Under the pieces are notes generated by a model. That model was given only the letters and a program-made list of their open reading frames with translations, was not told the DNA's origin and did no database searches. The position numbers and the translations under genes were made by a program. A DNA stretch of 64,000 bases from Malachius bipustulatus (taxonomy: Eukaryota; Arthropoda; Insecta; Coleoptera; Melyridae), in contig OU342633.1 in the NCBI GenBank assembly GCA_910589415.1, positions 4,564,858 through 4,628,857 of the forward strand, written 5' to 3'. Positions 21,991-34,193 of this stretch are shown here, piece after piece; within the stretch, counting starts at the first letter, position 1; each line of letters begins with the position of its first letter.

Positions 21991-22164
21991 TAGTCTTGAA
22001 AAACAAGCTTTAAAATTCTTTTTTTAATAATTATTGTCGCTTATTCTTGACTAGAAACATCATACTTAGTTCTGATTTTAGCTATAGTTTTCTTTATCTA
22101 CCTACTTCATGATGAGATAAAAATACATCAGACTTATTTAAAACTGTCAAATGTCAAATGAGAT

Positions 22165-22560
22165 TAGAATTTTTTACTCTGAACACACAGGACTAGGTAT
22201 TACACAACTTTATACAAAAGTAAGCTGAAAGCGATTGAACACGTTTGGTCGAATATTTGGATCTGGTGTATTGTGTCGTCATATTTTGCTGACTTATTTT
22301 TGTGAAAGTTACATTTTGAATGTTGCTATTGAATTGATAAAGTATGAATGATATAACTCATTTCATTGTTGAATGAACAACAAACTACAGAATAATTAAC
22401 TGGTAAGAAGACACCTTACGGATTACATAAGGGCAAAGGATGAAGAAATACTTATTGAATTATGTTCCACTTGCATTATTGGCAAAGCTTATAACCCCTG
22501 GTTTCAGAAAGCTGAACATAATATGACAGTGAACACATTTGACATTTCACGATGTAACAT
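22165..22560 (+). repeat. Dispersed repeat, copy 1 of a direct pair
   Basis: From TTAGAATTTTTTACTCTGAA to CATTTGACATTTCACGATG this stretch matches 26329-26690 in the same orientation with small indels. It has an extra segment with AAGGGCAAAGGATGAAG. The family was not identified. Confidence 0.65.
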
Positions 22561-22861
22561 GTTTCGTCGAGTTTCGTGCAGTTATTAAATTCTTCACAAG
22601 ATTCAGGAAATATGTGCGTATGTGGCCTCCCATGCGGGGATGCCTGCCACGGTAACATCGTAGTTTTTTTATTAAGTGGTTCAGGCTTATTTAAATAATG
22701 TGGAGAATCATTAGAAGATGAATGCACTGAAAGACCTAATGCTGGTAGTTACAACACAATATGGAGATGAATATCGAGCTTGTCATGTATTTCTTATGAG
22801 GCTAGGGCATGGATTTCCAAAAACCTTATGTCTCATTAAAACAATGCCATTTAATTACTGC

Positions 22862-22960
22862 AATCAATTTTGATTGTGACTGGAGATGAAACCTGGGTAA
22901 TTTTTTTCAAATCTGAATCTAAAAAAGAATCCAAGCAGAAACATGCGACAAGCAGTGAAA
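22862..22960 (+). pseudogene. Mariner transposase fragment
   Basis: The plus frame reads IVTGDETWVIFFKSESKK, matching the block around the first catalytic Asp of mariner transposases (TGDETWV). Only about 30 residues are recognisable and stops follow. The second and third catalytic Asp are not present nearby. Confidence 0.65.
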
Positions 22961-23853
22961 CTTGCTACACCATTACACAACCAGCAGGTCCTTACCTGCT
23001 GGATACAAGCTTCTTTTTTTTGAACCCAGAAAACCTCAGTGATGGGCATTTTGAAGTTTTTAATAGGTTTTTTCGAAAAATTAAACCATAATTTTGAGAA
23101 ATATAAAATGTAATTTTATAGCCGCAGTTCCGCAAATACAAAAAAACGCCTGGCACAGGTACCTTGCAAATTGTATAAAGGTTTTTAGTGTATGTTGCGT
23201 AATTGCTTTTAGTCTCATAGTTCCGTTGTATATTTTTATAACTGTATGAAAATGACTGCAAATTAATTTCAAATAGTGTTGTTGTCATGCTTTTAACATG
23301 ACCCTCAAACTAATGAGGATATTGTGTTGTTATCAGGGTGTTTGTGAATATGAAGTTTATCAGAAAATTTTGATTCAGCATAACTAAGTTCTTTCATAAT
23401 TATTGTTTATTGTTAGCAAAAATAATTATATTTTTTTAATTGGGTACATGGGAATGAAAACAATAATGTACAGATGTATTTTATGGTGAGTTGTATTTCA
23501 CCTGTCCCTGTCTATAACTCAATCTGTAAATACAGGAGGGATGTGGTTTCTAGACTACAGACCTATAAATATGGGGAATGTTGACATTGCGGACTGTGCT
23601 AAAAAGACTTGTTGCTTTGCACAATGCACATTGTTAAATATTCATAGATATACCTACATAACGAACATTGTATGTAGGTATAAAGGTGCTGTATATTTTT
23701 ATATGATGAATGTTGCTGCATGTTTTATTTTTGATTTATTATAAATTATCATTACTGTATAGACTACCTGAAAAATGTCTGTAAAAAAGAAGAAAATTCT
23801 GTAAATTTCGTTGTTTTTTTTATACATAGGTATTACATAATGTACTCTCTGTA

Positions 23854-24639
23854 CACTGAGAGTTGTCCGTTGTCATGCCGCACTGATTCTGACTAAACAA
23901 TTTCATTTAATTCGATTTGAATCGTACACTTATTTCTAAGTCGAACCAGATGTGGTATCGCAGTTCGTGTCAGTGGCGTGTGTTGAGGAATAATGAATAT
24001 CCTATAAATATATTATTTCGACAAGTTATTGACGAAGTAGAGCCTTGCAACTTTTTGATAACAAATATATATAATGCAAGTAAATAAGAATGATAATAAT
24101 TATTATTGTTATCATCATGATAGAAATATCATGTCACCTACCTGCTGGTTGCCGTTTAAAAGAAAGAATAACACCTCCGTTTTCTTATTTGCAAGTAAAA
24201 TATTCCAGCAATTTTACCACAAGACCACGTACTAGGGAGTTCAATCGTTTCCCAGGCAAAACAAGGAAATAGATTTTTAGGCATTCGCGAAATTAAGTTA
24301 CTCATAGTTTATCACACCGTACAATATAACACAGGTAATTCTGCTAATTTCGTATTAAAAACGTTTCAAATCACAACAAAAACCTTATTTAGTATATTTA
24401 CCGCTGACACTGACACTTGAGAGTAGCGACGATCGTAATATCGTATCAATCTAAGCGTATCAAGACGCGAGTCGATACTTCCGTCTCACTCTCGCTCATC
24501 TTTTTAGAATTGCTGACGATTCAAACGTATTTCTGACAATACGTCCCATTTTAACTCGATTGACTGCAATGCAATAGAAGGAGTAAGAAACATAACGAGA
24601 TGATGTATCCTTAGTTCTCACAACAGACAACTCTCAGTG
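23854..24639. mobile_element. TA-flanked MITE, CACTGAGAGTTGTC ends
   Basis: CACTGAGAGTTGTC and GACAACTCTCAGTG are perfect inverted tips with TA on both sides (23852-23853, 24640-24641). About 786 bp; noncoding apart from a chance ORF. Confidence 0.75.
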
Positions 24640-25002
24640 TACAGACTTTATATTCGTGCTAGTCTAAAGATATAATAGTAAGCATTAGCATTTCTTGTGA
24701 GGATATGCCGAACATTTGTAACAAAACTTGATTTACATTAATTACGTTTAAATTCGAGACTATAAGAACCAAAGTAGAAGTGCTTGACTTGAATGTCCAA
24801 ATATATTGTGTGGAAAAACTGTTAGCAGCCTGGTGTACTAAACTACCCTCTTGAAATCTGAGAAACCAACCAGAAACATGGCATGCTTTAATCTTATTGC
24901 TGTGTTTCTTAGCTAGCCCGAGTTTGTTTGTTATTCAGTCTTTTTATGTTTTATGTTATGATTCAAATTTTAGGAGCACCGAGGTAACATGTTAATGTAT
25001 AC

Positions 25003-25752
25003 AGTGACATCCGAAAAGTATTTTAGTTTTAAAAGTTTTTTTATTAGTAAGAGGGCAAACAAATAAATTGTGCAGAAAGTGTGTGCATGCTCTAAAAATT
25101 ATTTCACATATACTTATTTTAAGCCACGATATTGCCATTTTCATTTCCATATCGCCAATATAGTCGCTTCTCTACAACGATTATATTTAGGCTTAAAGTT
25201 CAACATGGTAAGTAGATTTCCCGAACACTTAAATAAGATAGGGATAAATGATACTCCTATGTGCCCACATTGCCCTTCAGAAGTTGGTCCTCTGAACCAT
25301 ATACCTAATGTTTAAATGCAGGAATAATTCTCAAGCCACCGAAAGACTTTTGAAGACCTTAGACGAAAACAAGGTGGATAGGCCCACAAATTTGACAATA
25401 TCCTTGTACTGGCAAATATGGACATCTACAAGGCTATAACTGACTTTTTTATAGCTATAAAGCTACCTCTCTGAACTTTTAGAGTTATAATTTGCAGATT
25501 TTTTTAGTTAGGTAAGTATCTGTTATTTAAAAAAAATTAACTCAGTTGAATTTCAGTTAATTAAAATAAAATCTTGGTAAATCTAAATCGAAAATTTTAT
25601 TTAAACCTCAAAAAACTTATGACAAACAAAATCCAATATATATACAAAGTGAAAATATACAAAAATTCAAATAAAGCTATAAATGCATATCTAAAACAAG
25701 TAGGTATGTATTGTGTCAAATAAGTTTTAGAGCATACACACACGGATGTCAC
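25003..25752. mobile_element. Element with CAGTGACATCCG ends carrying a LINE fragment
   Basis: ACAGTGACATCCG on the left pairs with CGGATGTCACT near 25750. GTGTGCATGCTCTAAAA pairs with TTTTAGAGCATACACAC further in. A LINE C-terminal fragment lies between the arms. Confidence 0.55.
25100..25440 (+). pseudogene. LINE C-terminal fragment (I/Jockey-like)
   Basis: The plus frame gives FPEHLNKIGINDTPMCPHCP and VGPLNHIPN. After a frame change it continues with ERLLKTLDENKVDRPTNLT. This is the zinc-finger-like region found after the RT or RNase H domain in I- and Jockey-type LINEs. The usual strong Cys after LNHI is lost and stops are present. Confidence 0.55.
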
Positions 25753-26328
25753 TTAATTGTCTTACACACAATTTTTTTCAACCGTGTTTGTAATGCTATT
25801 TAGGCCGATCGCATACTTATACGACATTTGTTTTCGACATATCAACGAACATGTAACAGATACCATGACATTAAAAATGTCAAAATAATTTTTTTATTTC
25901 GCACGTCTACAATAATACCTTATGTCAAGTAGTATTGTCTGCATACACCTACATACCTCTTCTTTGCAGCCGTCGAAATGTCACTTGAGAGCAAGCAGTG
26001 TCCTGAAACATTTCTGGGCGACAAGTCTCTTCATATTTGCAGGGTGTCTGCTTGGCATGTGAATTATCATTGTATTCGCTATGTTGTAAATGGAGCAACA
26101 TGTCGTCGAGACGTCCAAAACAAAATGTCGTATAAGTATGCTACCGGCCTTGGAAAGTAACCAGATAGAAAAAGAAGAATTATGAAATTATGTTTAGAAG
26201 CTATAGGGAATTTTCACTTTTTTTTTCAACTTTTTAAAGTATTAAGTTCTATTGAAAAATTAAACAACCAAACTACGAGGCTCACATTATTAGTACTATC
26301 AAATGAAACACAATTTGTGATGTCTTTA

Positions 26329-26690
26329 GATTAGAATTTTTTATTCTGAACACACAGGACTAGGTATTACACAACTTGATACAAAAGTAAGCTGAAAGCG
26401 ATTGGACGCGTTTGGTCGGATATTTGGATCTGGTGTATTGTGTCTGTCATATTTTGCCGACTTATTTTTGTGAAAGTTAGACTTTGAATGTTGCTATTGA
26501 ATTATTGATAAAGTATGAATGAATAACTCATTTCATTGTTGAATAAACAACAAACTACAGAATAATTAACTGGTAAGAAGACACCTTGCGTATTACATAC
26601 ACTTATTATTGAATTACTTTCCACTGGAACCCCTGGAACGTAAAATATGACAGTGAACACATTTGACATTTCACAATGTAATATTTCTGA
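26329..26690 (+). repeat. Dispersed repeat, copy 2 of a direct pair
   Basis: Matches 22165-22560 (for example ACACAGGACTAGGTATTAC and AACTGGTAAGAAGACACCTT) with scattered substitutions. The segment near the right end is shorter here. Confidence 0.65.
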
Positions 26691-26831
26691 GTATGGTAAT
26701 TTTTTTATGTTAAATTAAAAAGAGTTAAAGCTTTATTTAAGACCCCTTCTTACCTAATTCTTATATGTTCAGTTTTGCTAATAAGCTTACTAAAAAATTT
26801 ATCAGAGATCATAAATATGTTGGTTGTATAC

Positions 26832-27635
26832 AGGTGTTTCAGAGATATGAGGTCAAATTCAAAGAGGTAGTTTCTTTCATAAATATAAATTGAAAAGATA
26901 AATTTCAACTGAAAATGACGTTTCGATCAAAAGATACAGGGTGTGAAAGTTTAAAAAAATATGACAGTTTCTGGTTACTTTTCTCTCCCTATTTTTTACG
27001 CCACCGACCTTTTCACAATTGCAAAATCGTTATTCAACATGCCCATACATTTAAAAAAAAAAGCGGTTTTAAATTTTTTCATATGGCGCATCATTTATGA
27101 AATCTTTCAAGTTTTCTCAGGTATTGTTGGGCCAGTTACATTGCAAAATTATCGATTTCATTAAAAGTTATGTGACTATATTTTTTTTGCATAATGTTAT
27201 TATTAGTGACTTAGCTGAGAAAACTTCAAATATCTTAAAAATTGCCGTATGAAAAAGTTGAAGTAGTAGTTCTATAATTGCATGAGCTATTCAGTAACGT
27301 TTTGGCATTTGCAAAAAACCAGTGGCGTAAAACATAGGAAGGAAAAGGTGGCGCTAACCCTGAAAAACTACGCCTCTGGAAGACCTCTACAAAACCTGAA
27401 ACAACCAAATTAAAGAGCTTTGTTTGTTTATTTATTGTTCATGTAAATTTCATCATAATTAGTTTAAATTTACACGAGTTTATAACCGAAAACTTTTATA
27501 TTTTTTTAAGCTTTAACACCCTCTATCTTTTAAAAGAAACGTCATTTTGAATTGAAATTTATTTTTTCAACTTATATTTTATGAGAAGAACTACCCCGTC
27601 AAATTTGGCGCTATATCTCTGAAAGAAACACCCTG
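26832..27635. mobile_element. Foldback MITE, CAGGTGTTTCAGAG ends
   Basis: CAGGTGTTTCAGAGATAT and its diverged complement ATATCTCTGAAAGAAACACCCTG (ends only quoted in part: AAGAAACACCCTG) are flanked by TA. Arms share GACGTTTC and a TTTATGAAA region. Noncoding. Confidence 0.65.
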
Positions 27636-28560
27636 TATTTGTATACTAGGAGTTTCCAGGAAACTAGATAGTATGAAGTTATAAGTTAATACCAGTAATT
27701 TTAATACCAATTCGAAATGACCTATGATTTAGGCTTAAAATGATTTTACGAATGAGCTGTCGTCATTTGGGAAAAATTTCATTTGGTTGCCATGACAAAT
27801 TCATAAATTATTGTGTTTATCCCTCAGTGAGAGAGGGGGAAAAGGTTTTGCAGTGAGAGAGAGTAAAAAATGGGGCGGGGAAGGGCAGACGGGTGTTGTG
27901 GGACTAGGATGTCAGGGAGGGGTTCGGAGAGGGAGCAGGTGTAGGTGCTAATCAGTAATTCACAGTATATGATTCAGGATTGAACAACAATCTTAGATGA
28001 AAAGAGTAGCCTGAACGCACCAAATAAAAATATATTCTTCAATTTTGTGCTGAAAGATCGAATTATTTAGTTTTTAATCCAGCAGGTTAGATACGAGCTT
28101 CATACTGTCTACCTTCATGAAAAATAGTTATTATATTGTATAATACACTATTGTTCAGTTACAAATTTATCTTATAACTTTTGGTATTTTATAATAATTT
28201 CCTTTTTTAGTTACCATAATTTTAATTTCTGATGTAATTATTGTGATGTCAGTCATTTTTAATACCATAAAATTTTTGCTTTTTTTGAGTTTCAGTTTGT
28301 GTAAAAAATGTAAATAAGTAAAAAATGAAAATTAAATTAGAAGAAAATGTAATAATAATTATGTTTTTTTACTTGAATATACTATTGTGAATTTTTTATT
28401 TTGAACCTATCCCCTAGACAACTCAGGGCTGAATGGGGTATCAATATGCAATTTTGATTATAAGCATTTTAAAAATCCCTCTTGTGTACATTTGAAAAAA
28501 AAAACAGTATGGTTTTATAATAACTATTAGTCAACACAACATGGATTTATCTATACCTCA
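27636..28560. other. No gene seen; contains a G-rich tract
   Basis: AT-rich except 27825-27950, which is GA-rich and contains GGGGCGGGGAAGGGCAGACG followed by GG (27872-27893), a possible G-quadruplex. No ORF or element ends seen. Confidence 0.4.
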
Positions 28561-28695
28561 TGGCCGAAATAATTTGCAGTATAAGCTAATGTGATAACAG
28601 GGGACTATGCTTAAGGTCCGCTTGTGACATGATGAGAATTCTTCCAGTGAAGTAATCTCCTCCATCTTATCGCAGATCGGCTGGCCAGCGTCTTT

Positions 28696-29636
28696 TTAAT
28701 CTTCTGTTGATATGTTCTTGTAAAAGTGGTTGGATAAGAGGGTTGCTATGTGCTTCAAGTCTGTCATGGTGTTTTCTGCTGTGCTCTTGTATGACGTCCT
28801 TAACAAAGGGTATGCCGAGGTCATTGTGGACAGTTTGGTTGGAAATGTACCAAGGTGCATTAGTTTAGTTATTGCTCTTAGAATCTTTGATTGTGTTCTT
28901 TGTAGAATAGAGATATTAGACTTGCTGGTACATCCCCATAATTCGACACCATATGTCCAAATAGGTTTAATGACTGTTTTGTATACCAGGATTTTGTTTT
29001 CAAGTGATAGTTTCGAAGTTCTTCCGAGAAGCCAGTATAAGTCTTTTAAACGTAGTTCGATTTGTTTCTTCTTCTTCACTAGGTGTTCTTTCCAGCTTAT
29101 TTTTGTATCCAAATGTAGTCCTAGGTAGCGTACTGTACGTGTTTCTGGTATAACAATATTGTTGCTGTAGACTGGAGGGCATTGTCCTTTTTTTAGCGTG
29201 AATGTAATGTGAGCTGACTTTGATTCATTAATTTTAGTTTTCCATGTGTCACACCATTCCTGTACCATATCTAGATGGTTTTGAAGGTTGTAAGATGCTA
29301 TTGCTGGGTTTTCATGACTTGCAAGTTGCAAGAATCACTGTGTCATCGGCAAAAGTACTGATTGTGGTATTTGGTGTAGTTGGTATATCTGAAGTATACA
29401 GCAAGTATAGCATGGAACCAAGCATTGAATTCGTCCAAAAATTTGGTAAGTAGCTCGCTAATGTTTTCATTGCTGCTCTCGTTTTGAACATTTTTATTAT
29501 TGTTAACTGCATTTGCGTAGCTGAAACCAGGTTGTATCGAGCTTGGATGAGCAGTTGGTTGTTGATGGTTTCTATTAAATTTTGTTGATGTTTGTTGGTG
29601 GGTGACAGGTTTATTATTGGAATAAGTTTTGTACAT
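28696..29636 (-). pseudogene. Deleted Jockey-like LINE: ORF1 piece fused to RT C-terminal half
   Basis: Reading the minus strand, 29636-29400 encodes an ORF1-like Asn/Gln-rich peptide with PGFSYANAV and SELLTKFLDEFNAW. The sequence then switches to an RT frame: GSMLYLLYTSDIPT and TFADDTVILAT (the FADD catalytic box) near 29350. After a frameshift come KTKINESKSAHITFT, RYLGLHLDTKISW and PIWTYGVELWGC, the C-terminal region of Jockey-type RT. The whole endonuclease and RT N-terminus are missing, so the copy is an internal deletion. Confidence 0.8.
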
Positions 29637-29740
29637 TCTTCAGTGAAAATATAAAATTATTTCGATCGTAAGGTATAAGGCTATGAAAATGTATAATGGG
29701 CACACGTTCAGGGATTTAGTGGCCGAATTAGCTCCATATA

Positions 29741-30583
29741 CAGTGTGTGTCACAGGCATGGTACACCCCCTTTTTTTCTTTATTTTTTGAGATAATTTTT
29801 TGAAATTTGGTACGCCGCATATTCTCGACAGAGCGCACTTTTTAGCAGAAAATTGATATTTTTCCCACATCCGGTTTTTCCGGAAATGTTACCAACTTTT
29901 TATTTTTAAACGGGACACCTATATATTATTATATTTTTGGATTCTATACATTTGTACGAATCCAACAATACCACATAAGTATACCATTTTAAATGTCAAA
30001 TTTGTTTTTAATTAATTTTTTATTTCTCAATTATAGTGTGCCATGACTTCAGTTGTGTTCGTAACAGATGCAAAATGGGTACACCAAAATGTCCCTTATT
30101 AAGAGTACTAATAGATGGTACCTCGGTACCAATATGGTACCATTTGAAAAAAATTAATCCAGCTCAAAAAATCATTCCGGTGCGCATAATTTATCCATAA
30201 ATCACTTAATTTAGTACTTTGAACACAAATTCGAATTTTTCTAGCATTAGATGATCCAATTGGAGTAAAACAAAATAGTCATGGCACACTATAATTGAGA
30301 AATAAAAAATTGAATAAAAACAAATTTAACATTTAAAATGGTCTTATGTGGTCTTGTTGGATTCGTACAAATGTATAGAATCCAAAAATATAATAATATA
30401 TAGGGTGTCCCGTTTAAAAATAAAAAGTTGATAACATTTCCGGAAAAACAGGATGTGGGAAAAAATGCAATTTTATGCTAAAAAGTGCGCTCTATCGAGA
30501 ATATGCGACGTACCAAATTTCAAAAAATTATCTCAAAAAATAAAGAAAAAAAAGGGGGTGTACCATGCCTGTGACACACACTG
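29741..30583. mobile_element. Foldback MITE, CAGTGTGTGTCACAGGC ends
   Basis: CAGTGTGTGTCACAGGCATG and its complement with TA on both sides. Arms share ATGGTACACCCCC, GATTCTATACATTTGTACG and AATTATAGTGTGCCATGAC. Noncoding. Confidence 0.8.
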
Positions 30584-31695
30584 TATAACAAACCGGGAAA
30601 GTGTTAAAAACACATTTTAATAGTTTTTAAAATGACAATACTTCCAGTTGTACCGGAAGACAATATATTTTTTATTACTTTAAACGGGACAGCCTGTATA
30701 CACCGTGTTTTATATTAAGTCGGCACTATTGCTAACTTCGTTATTATTTAACCTAGAAAGTCGGTTAAATTAGCAAACTAGTAGTATTTTTTCTCATAAA
30801 TAAAATAGCGAAAGCAGAAAAACAATTGAACGTCGCGTTTTCGAGATATTCAAAAAAATGTATTTTGTTTAATGGAACACCCTGTATAATTTTAGATGGA
30901 TCGGTTGCAAATTTTTTTTAAAGGAAAAAGTCTTTATGCACTATGATCCTAAAATAATAGATTCATTAATTATTCATTATTTTATTACTCCAAAAGTAGG
31001 CTGCGACAATTATTGTAATTTAGTGTACCTACGTAATGTAAGGTAAAAAAATTATGTCGTCCTCAATAGTGTATTTTTCAATAAAAAAATACACTAAAAA
31101 TAAGAGTTGTTACCTTGAAAAGGATTTAATTTTACATAAACAAATAACAGAACTTGTTTGTGTTGTAAAATTTTATTATTTTAGGATCATAGTGCATAGA
31201 GACTTTTTCCTTAAAAAAAATTTGCAACCGATCCATCTAAAAATATACATGTGTGTAAAATATATAATATAAAACATATGTTTTCATCGTTTTATTCAGG
31301 AGAAAAAATACTACTAGTTTACTAATTTAACCGACTTTCTAGCTCAAATAATAACGAAGTTAGCAATAGTGCCGATTTAATTTAAAACACGGACAAGTTC
31401 TGTTATTTGTTTATTTAAAATTAAATCCTTTTCAATAAACAACTCCTTTTTTTGTGTATTTTTTTATTGAAAAATGCATTATTGAGGACGAAATATTTTT
31501 TTCATTCTCCCCTTTACGAAAGTGTAACTTTCTGTCTTGATAAGACGACCGAAAGCGAAAGTAAAACATCCTAGGTGATAGGTTGCTAGGTGGTTGCTAG
31601 CTATGAAAAACTTTCGTGGCCTGGACAAAAAAGTAGAAATGTCAGTTTGATTAACGTTTATTTAGATGGAAAATTAAATGTAAAACTACAATAAA

Positions 31696-31767
31696 AATTC
31701 CAGTAAATCTTTCTGGAACATACAAATAATTATTATTGTATGTTCCAGAAAGATTTACTGGAATTTG
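31696..31767. repeat. Perfect 72-bp palindrome
   Basis: AATTCCAGTAAATCTTTCTG...ACATACAAATAATTATT is followed by its exact complement. It could extrude a hairpin. Confidence 0.8.
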
Positions 31768-32014
31768 CAGCTTCTTGAATGAAATTCATTTTGCACTAAA
31801 CTACGATCAAAGATTCTGAAATTATAGCGGTACAGAGTTTTAAACTTGACAGTGTCATAAATTAATAATTTAAAACTATCGTTACTACGGTAATGTTAAA
31901 AACATGGCACCTTATAATAATTCCATTGTTATCACTGAATCGTATTATTTTACTCATTTCTTCTTAATCCGTGGTTCAATATGGCAAGGGGAGAATGAAA
32001 AGTTTAATACATTA

Positions 32015-32145
32015 CACGCTACGAAAGCTCTTTCAAGTGCTCGGAGTTTTTAAATAGCCTCGGCTACGCTACGCTTCGCCTCGGCTATTCAAAAGACCTC
32101 GCACCTAAAAGTGAACTTTCGTAGCTTGTAATGTAAATAACTATT
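32015..32145. repeat. Small foldback repeat with GC-rich core
   Basis: CATTACACGCTACGAAAG and CTTTCGTAGCTTGTAATG are inverted ends. The centre ATAGCCTCGGCTACGC / CGCCTCGGCTAT also folds back. Confidence 0.65.
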
Positions 32146-32175
32146 TACCTTATATTACGTAGGTAGGTACACTAA

Positions 32176-32323
32176 TGTCCGTATTCACAAACGATAATTT
32201 CCTAAATAATTACGTAATTAATTAAATGAGTGAGATGGAGATATGCAGTTTTTTGCAATAGAATGAGATGGGGATAATTGATTACGTAATTATTTAGGAA
32301 ATTATCGTTTGTGAATACGGGCA
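32176..32323. mobile_element. 148-bp MITE, TGCCCGTATTCAC family (copy 2)
   Basis: TGTCCGTATTCACAAACG and CGTTTGTGAATACGGGCA ends with TAA duplications at 32173-32175 and 32324-32326, as expected of PIF/Harbinger-type MITEs. Confidence 0.85.
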
Positions 32324-33105
32324 TAAATTACATTAATTATCGCAGCCTACTTTAGGAGTAGTAAAATAATAAATAATCAATGAATTTATTATTTTAGGAT
32401 CATAGTGCATAAAGACTTTTTCCTTTAAAAAAAATTTGCAACCGATCCATCCAAAAATACATAGGGTGTTCCATTAAAAAAATGACATTTTTTTGAATAT
32501 CTCGAAAACGCGATGTTCAATTGTTTTTCTGTTTTCGCCATTTTATTCAGGAGAAAAAATACTACTAGTTTGCTAATTTAACCGACTTTCTAGGTTAAAT
32601 AATAACGAAGTTAGCAATAGTGCCGACTTAAATTAAAACACGGTGTATACATGTGTTTTTATATTGTCTGAAAAATTGTAAAAATAAGAGTTACCTAGTG
32701 GCTTATGATTGATTATGCACTGAAATGGTTTGTAGATAATTATTATAGTAAAATGGCTTGCATGACCTTGGTTTTTCACGTGGTGTCCTATTGTGTGGAT
32801 AAAATATCCATCCAGGGTGAAGATAAATGGGGGATTAAAAAAAATTAAAGTATTTTAAAAATAATTCTATTCTATACAGGCTTTCCCTCATTTCAGAGCT
32901 CACTATGGGTATCTATCTCGTAAACACTAAAAGCCGGTTGCACAAATGTAAATTAAAAATTTTCTGATAATTACTAATTTTGAAATTAAAGGAGAAAATA
33001 TAAAAATTGATGAATTTTATTGGGATTTAGGTTCTAATTTAAATTTGCCACTAAATATTCTTTACAGAACAAATTAGAAAACTTTCGTACAGCATGCGAG
33101 GAGAA

Positions 33106-33169
33106 GACTGAAGACATGGACGGTACCGTTTCGTCCTTATTATGGACTCATCAGCATATCATATCAGTC
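33106..33169 (-). ncRNA. Type I hammerhead ribozyme motif 1
   Basis: On the minus strand the order is GACTGA, TAT, GATATG, then core CTGATGA, stem II GTCC-ATAATAA-GGAC, core GAAAC, a very short stem III GGTACC, the cleavage triplet GTC, then CATGTC, T, TCAGTC. Stem I forms between GACTGA/TCAGTC and GATATG/CATGTC (one G-U pair), with an internal TAT/T loop like the tertiary-contact loops of known type I ribozymes. All conserved core bases are present. The short stem III is typical of Penelope-like and retrozyme hammerheads, which often act as dimers. Cleavage is predicted after the GTC at 33112-33114 (minus). Confidence 0.85.
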
Positions 33170-34002
33170 AGATCCAAACCACACATGCTGTACGAAATTT
33201 GGAAGTTATATCTATTCTAACTGGTGTTTTCGTTTTGTAGTGACTTTTAATTTTCTCTTGAAATAATAAAACCTCTGCATTAGTAGTGTAAAAGTTCATA
33301 AATCCATGACAACTATACTGTTATAGCGAGGATAATACTATATAAAAGACACGCACGTTTCTCTGGTTGCCTACTTGCTCATTAAAAATTAAAATTCACT
33401 ACAAAACGAAAACACCAGTTAGAATAGATACAGGGTGTCCCAGCTTATTCGAAGCGGTCTCTGTAGGCCAAACGATGGATTTTTTCCAAAAACTTTTTGA
33501 AAATTCAAGTACAGGATCACAATGGTCATAATCTAAAATTATTTTGGAGTATACAGAGTGTTCCATATGACAGTGACATATCAAAGTTATGTTTTTTTAA
33601 ATGGAATGCTGCTATGTTATTGCATTTTTAGATTGTCTGAGAAGAGAAAATAAGATTGGCTTTTACAGTTGGTGTTTAAATTCAGAAGTTTTTGAGTTAT
33701 AAACAAGTGAAAATCGTAATTTTTCAAGTTCAAGGCCCTGTACAACGATAACGGCTGAAGATAGAGAAAAACGGCTTACATGTCCCTATTTTAACTTTTC
33801 ATGTACTATCCTATGATGTAGATGAAATGTTTATACAGGGTGATAAAAAATTTTAAAAATTCTAAGATTTCTCCACGCGTCGCCAAATAAAAAAATCAAA
33901 GAAAGTACAAATGTTTCTACACCATAGGTTACTACATAAAAAGTTGAAATAGTGACATGTAAGCCGTTTTTCTCTATCTTGAACCGTTTTCGTTGAACCG
34001 TG

Positions 34003-34038
34003 CTGATGAGTCCATAATAAGAACGAAACGGTACCGTC
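34003..34038 (+). ncRNA. Broken inverted copy of hammerhead 1
   Basis: Core CTGATGA, GTCC-ATAATAA-GAAC, GAAAC, GGTACC and GTC are present, but stem II has one mismatch (GAAC for GGAC). The upstream half of stem I is replaced by unrelated sequence ending ACCGTG. Probably inactive. Confidence 0.75.
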
Positions 34039-34193
34039 CATGTCTTCAGTCTTCTCCTCGCATGCTGTACGAAAGTTTTCTAATTTGTTCTGTAAAGAAT
34101 CTTTAGTGGCAAATTTAAATTAGAACCTAAATCCCAATAAAATTCATCAAATATTATATAATAAAATAATTAGTGGTCCAATAAAAATAATTA

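Larger units (their letters stand above)
30701..32645. mobile_element. Compound foldback element, CACCGTGTTTTA ends
   Basis: CACCGTGTTTTATATTAAGT and its near-complement end the element with TA on both sides. Three arm copies are present: forward at 30701-31060, reverse at 31175-31390, reverse at 32340-32645. All contain GTCGGCACTATTGCTAAC and GTGCATAAAGACTTTTTCC or close variants. Other small repeats are nested inside. Confidence 0.65.
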
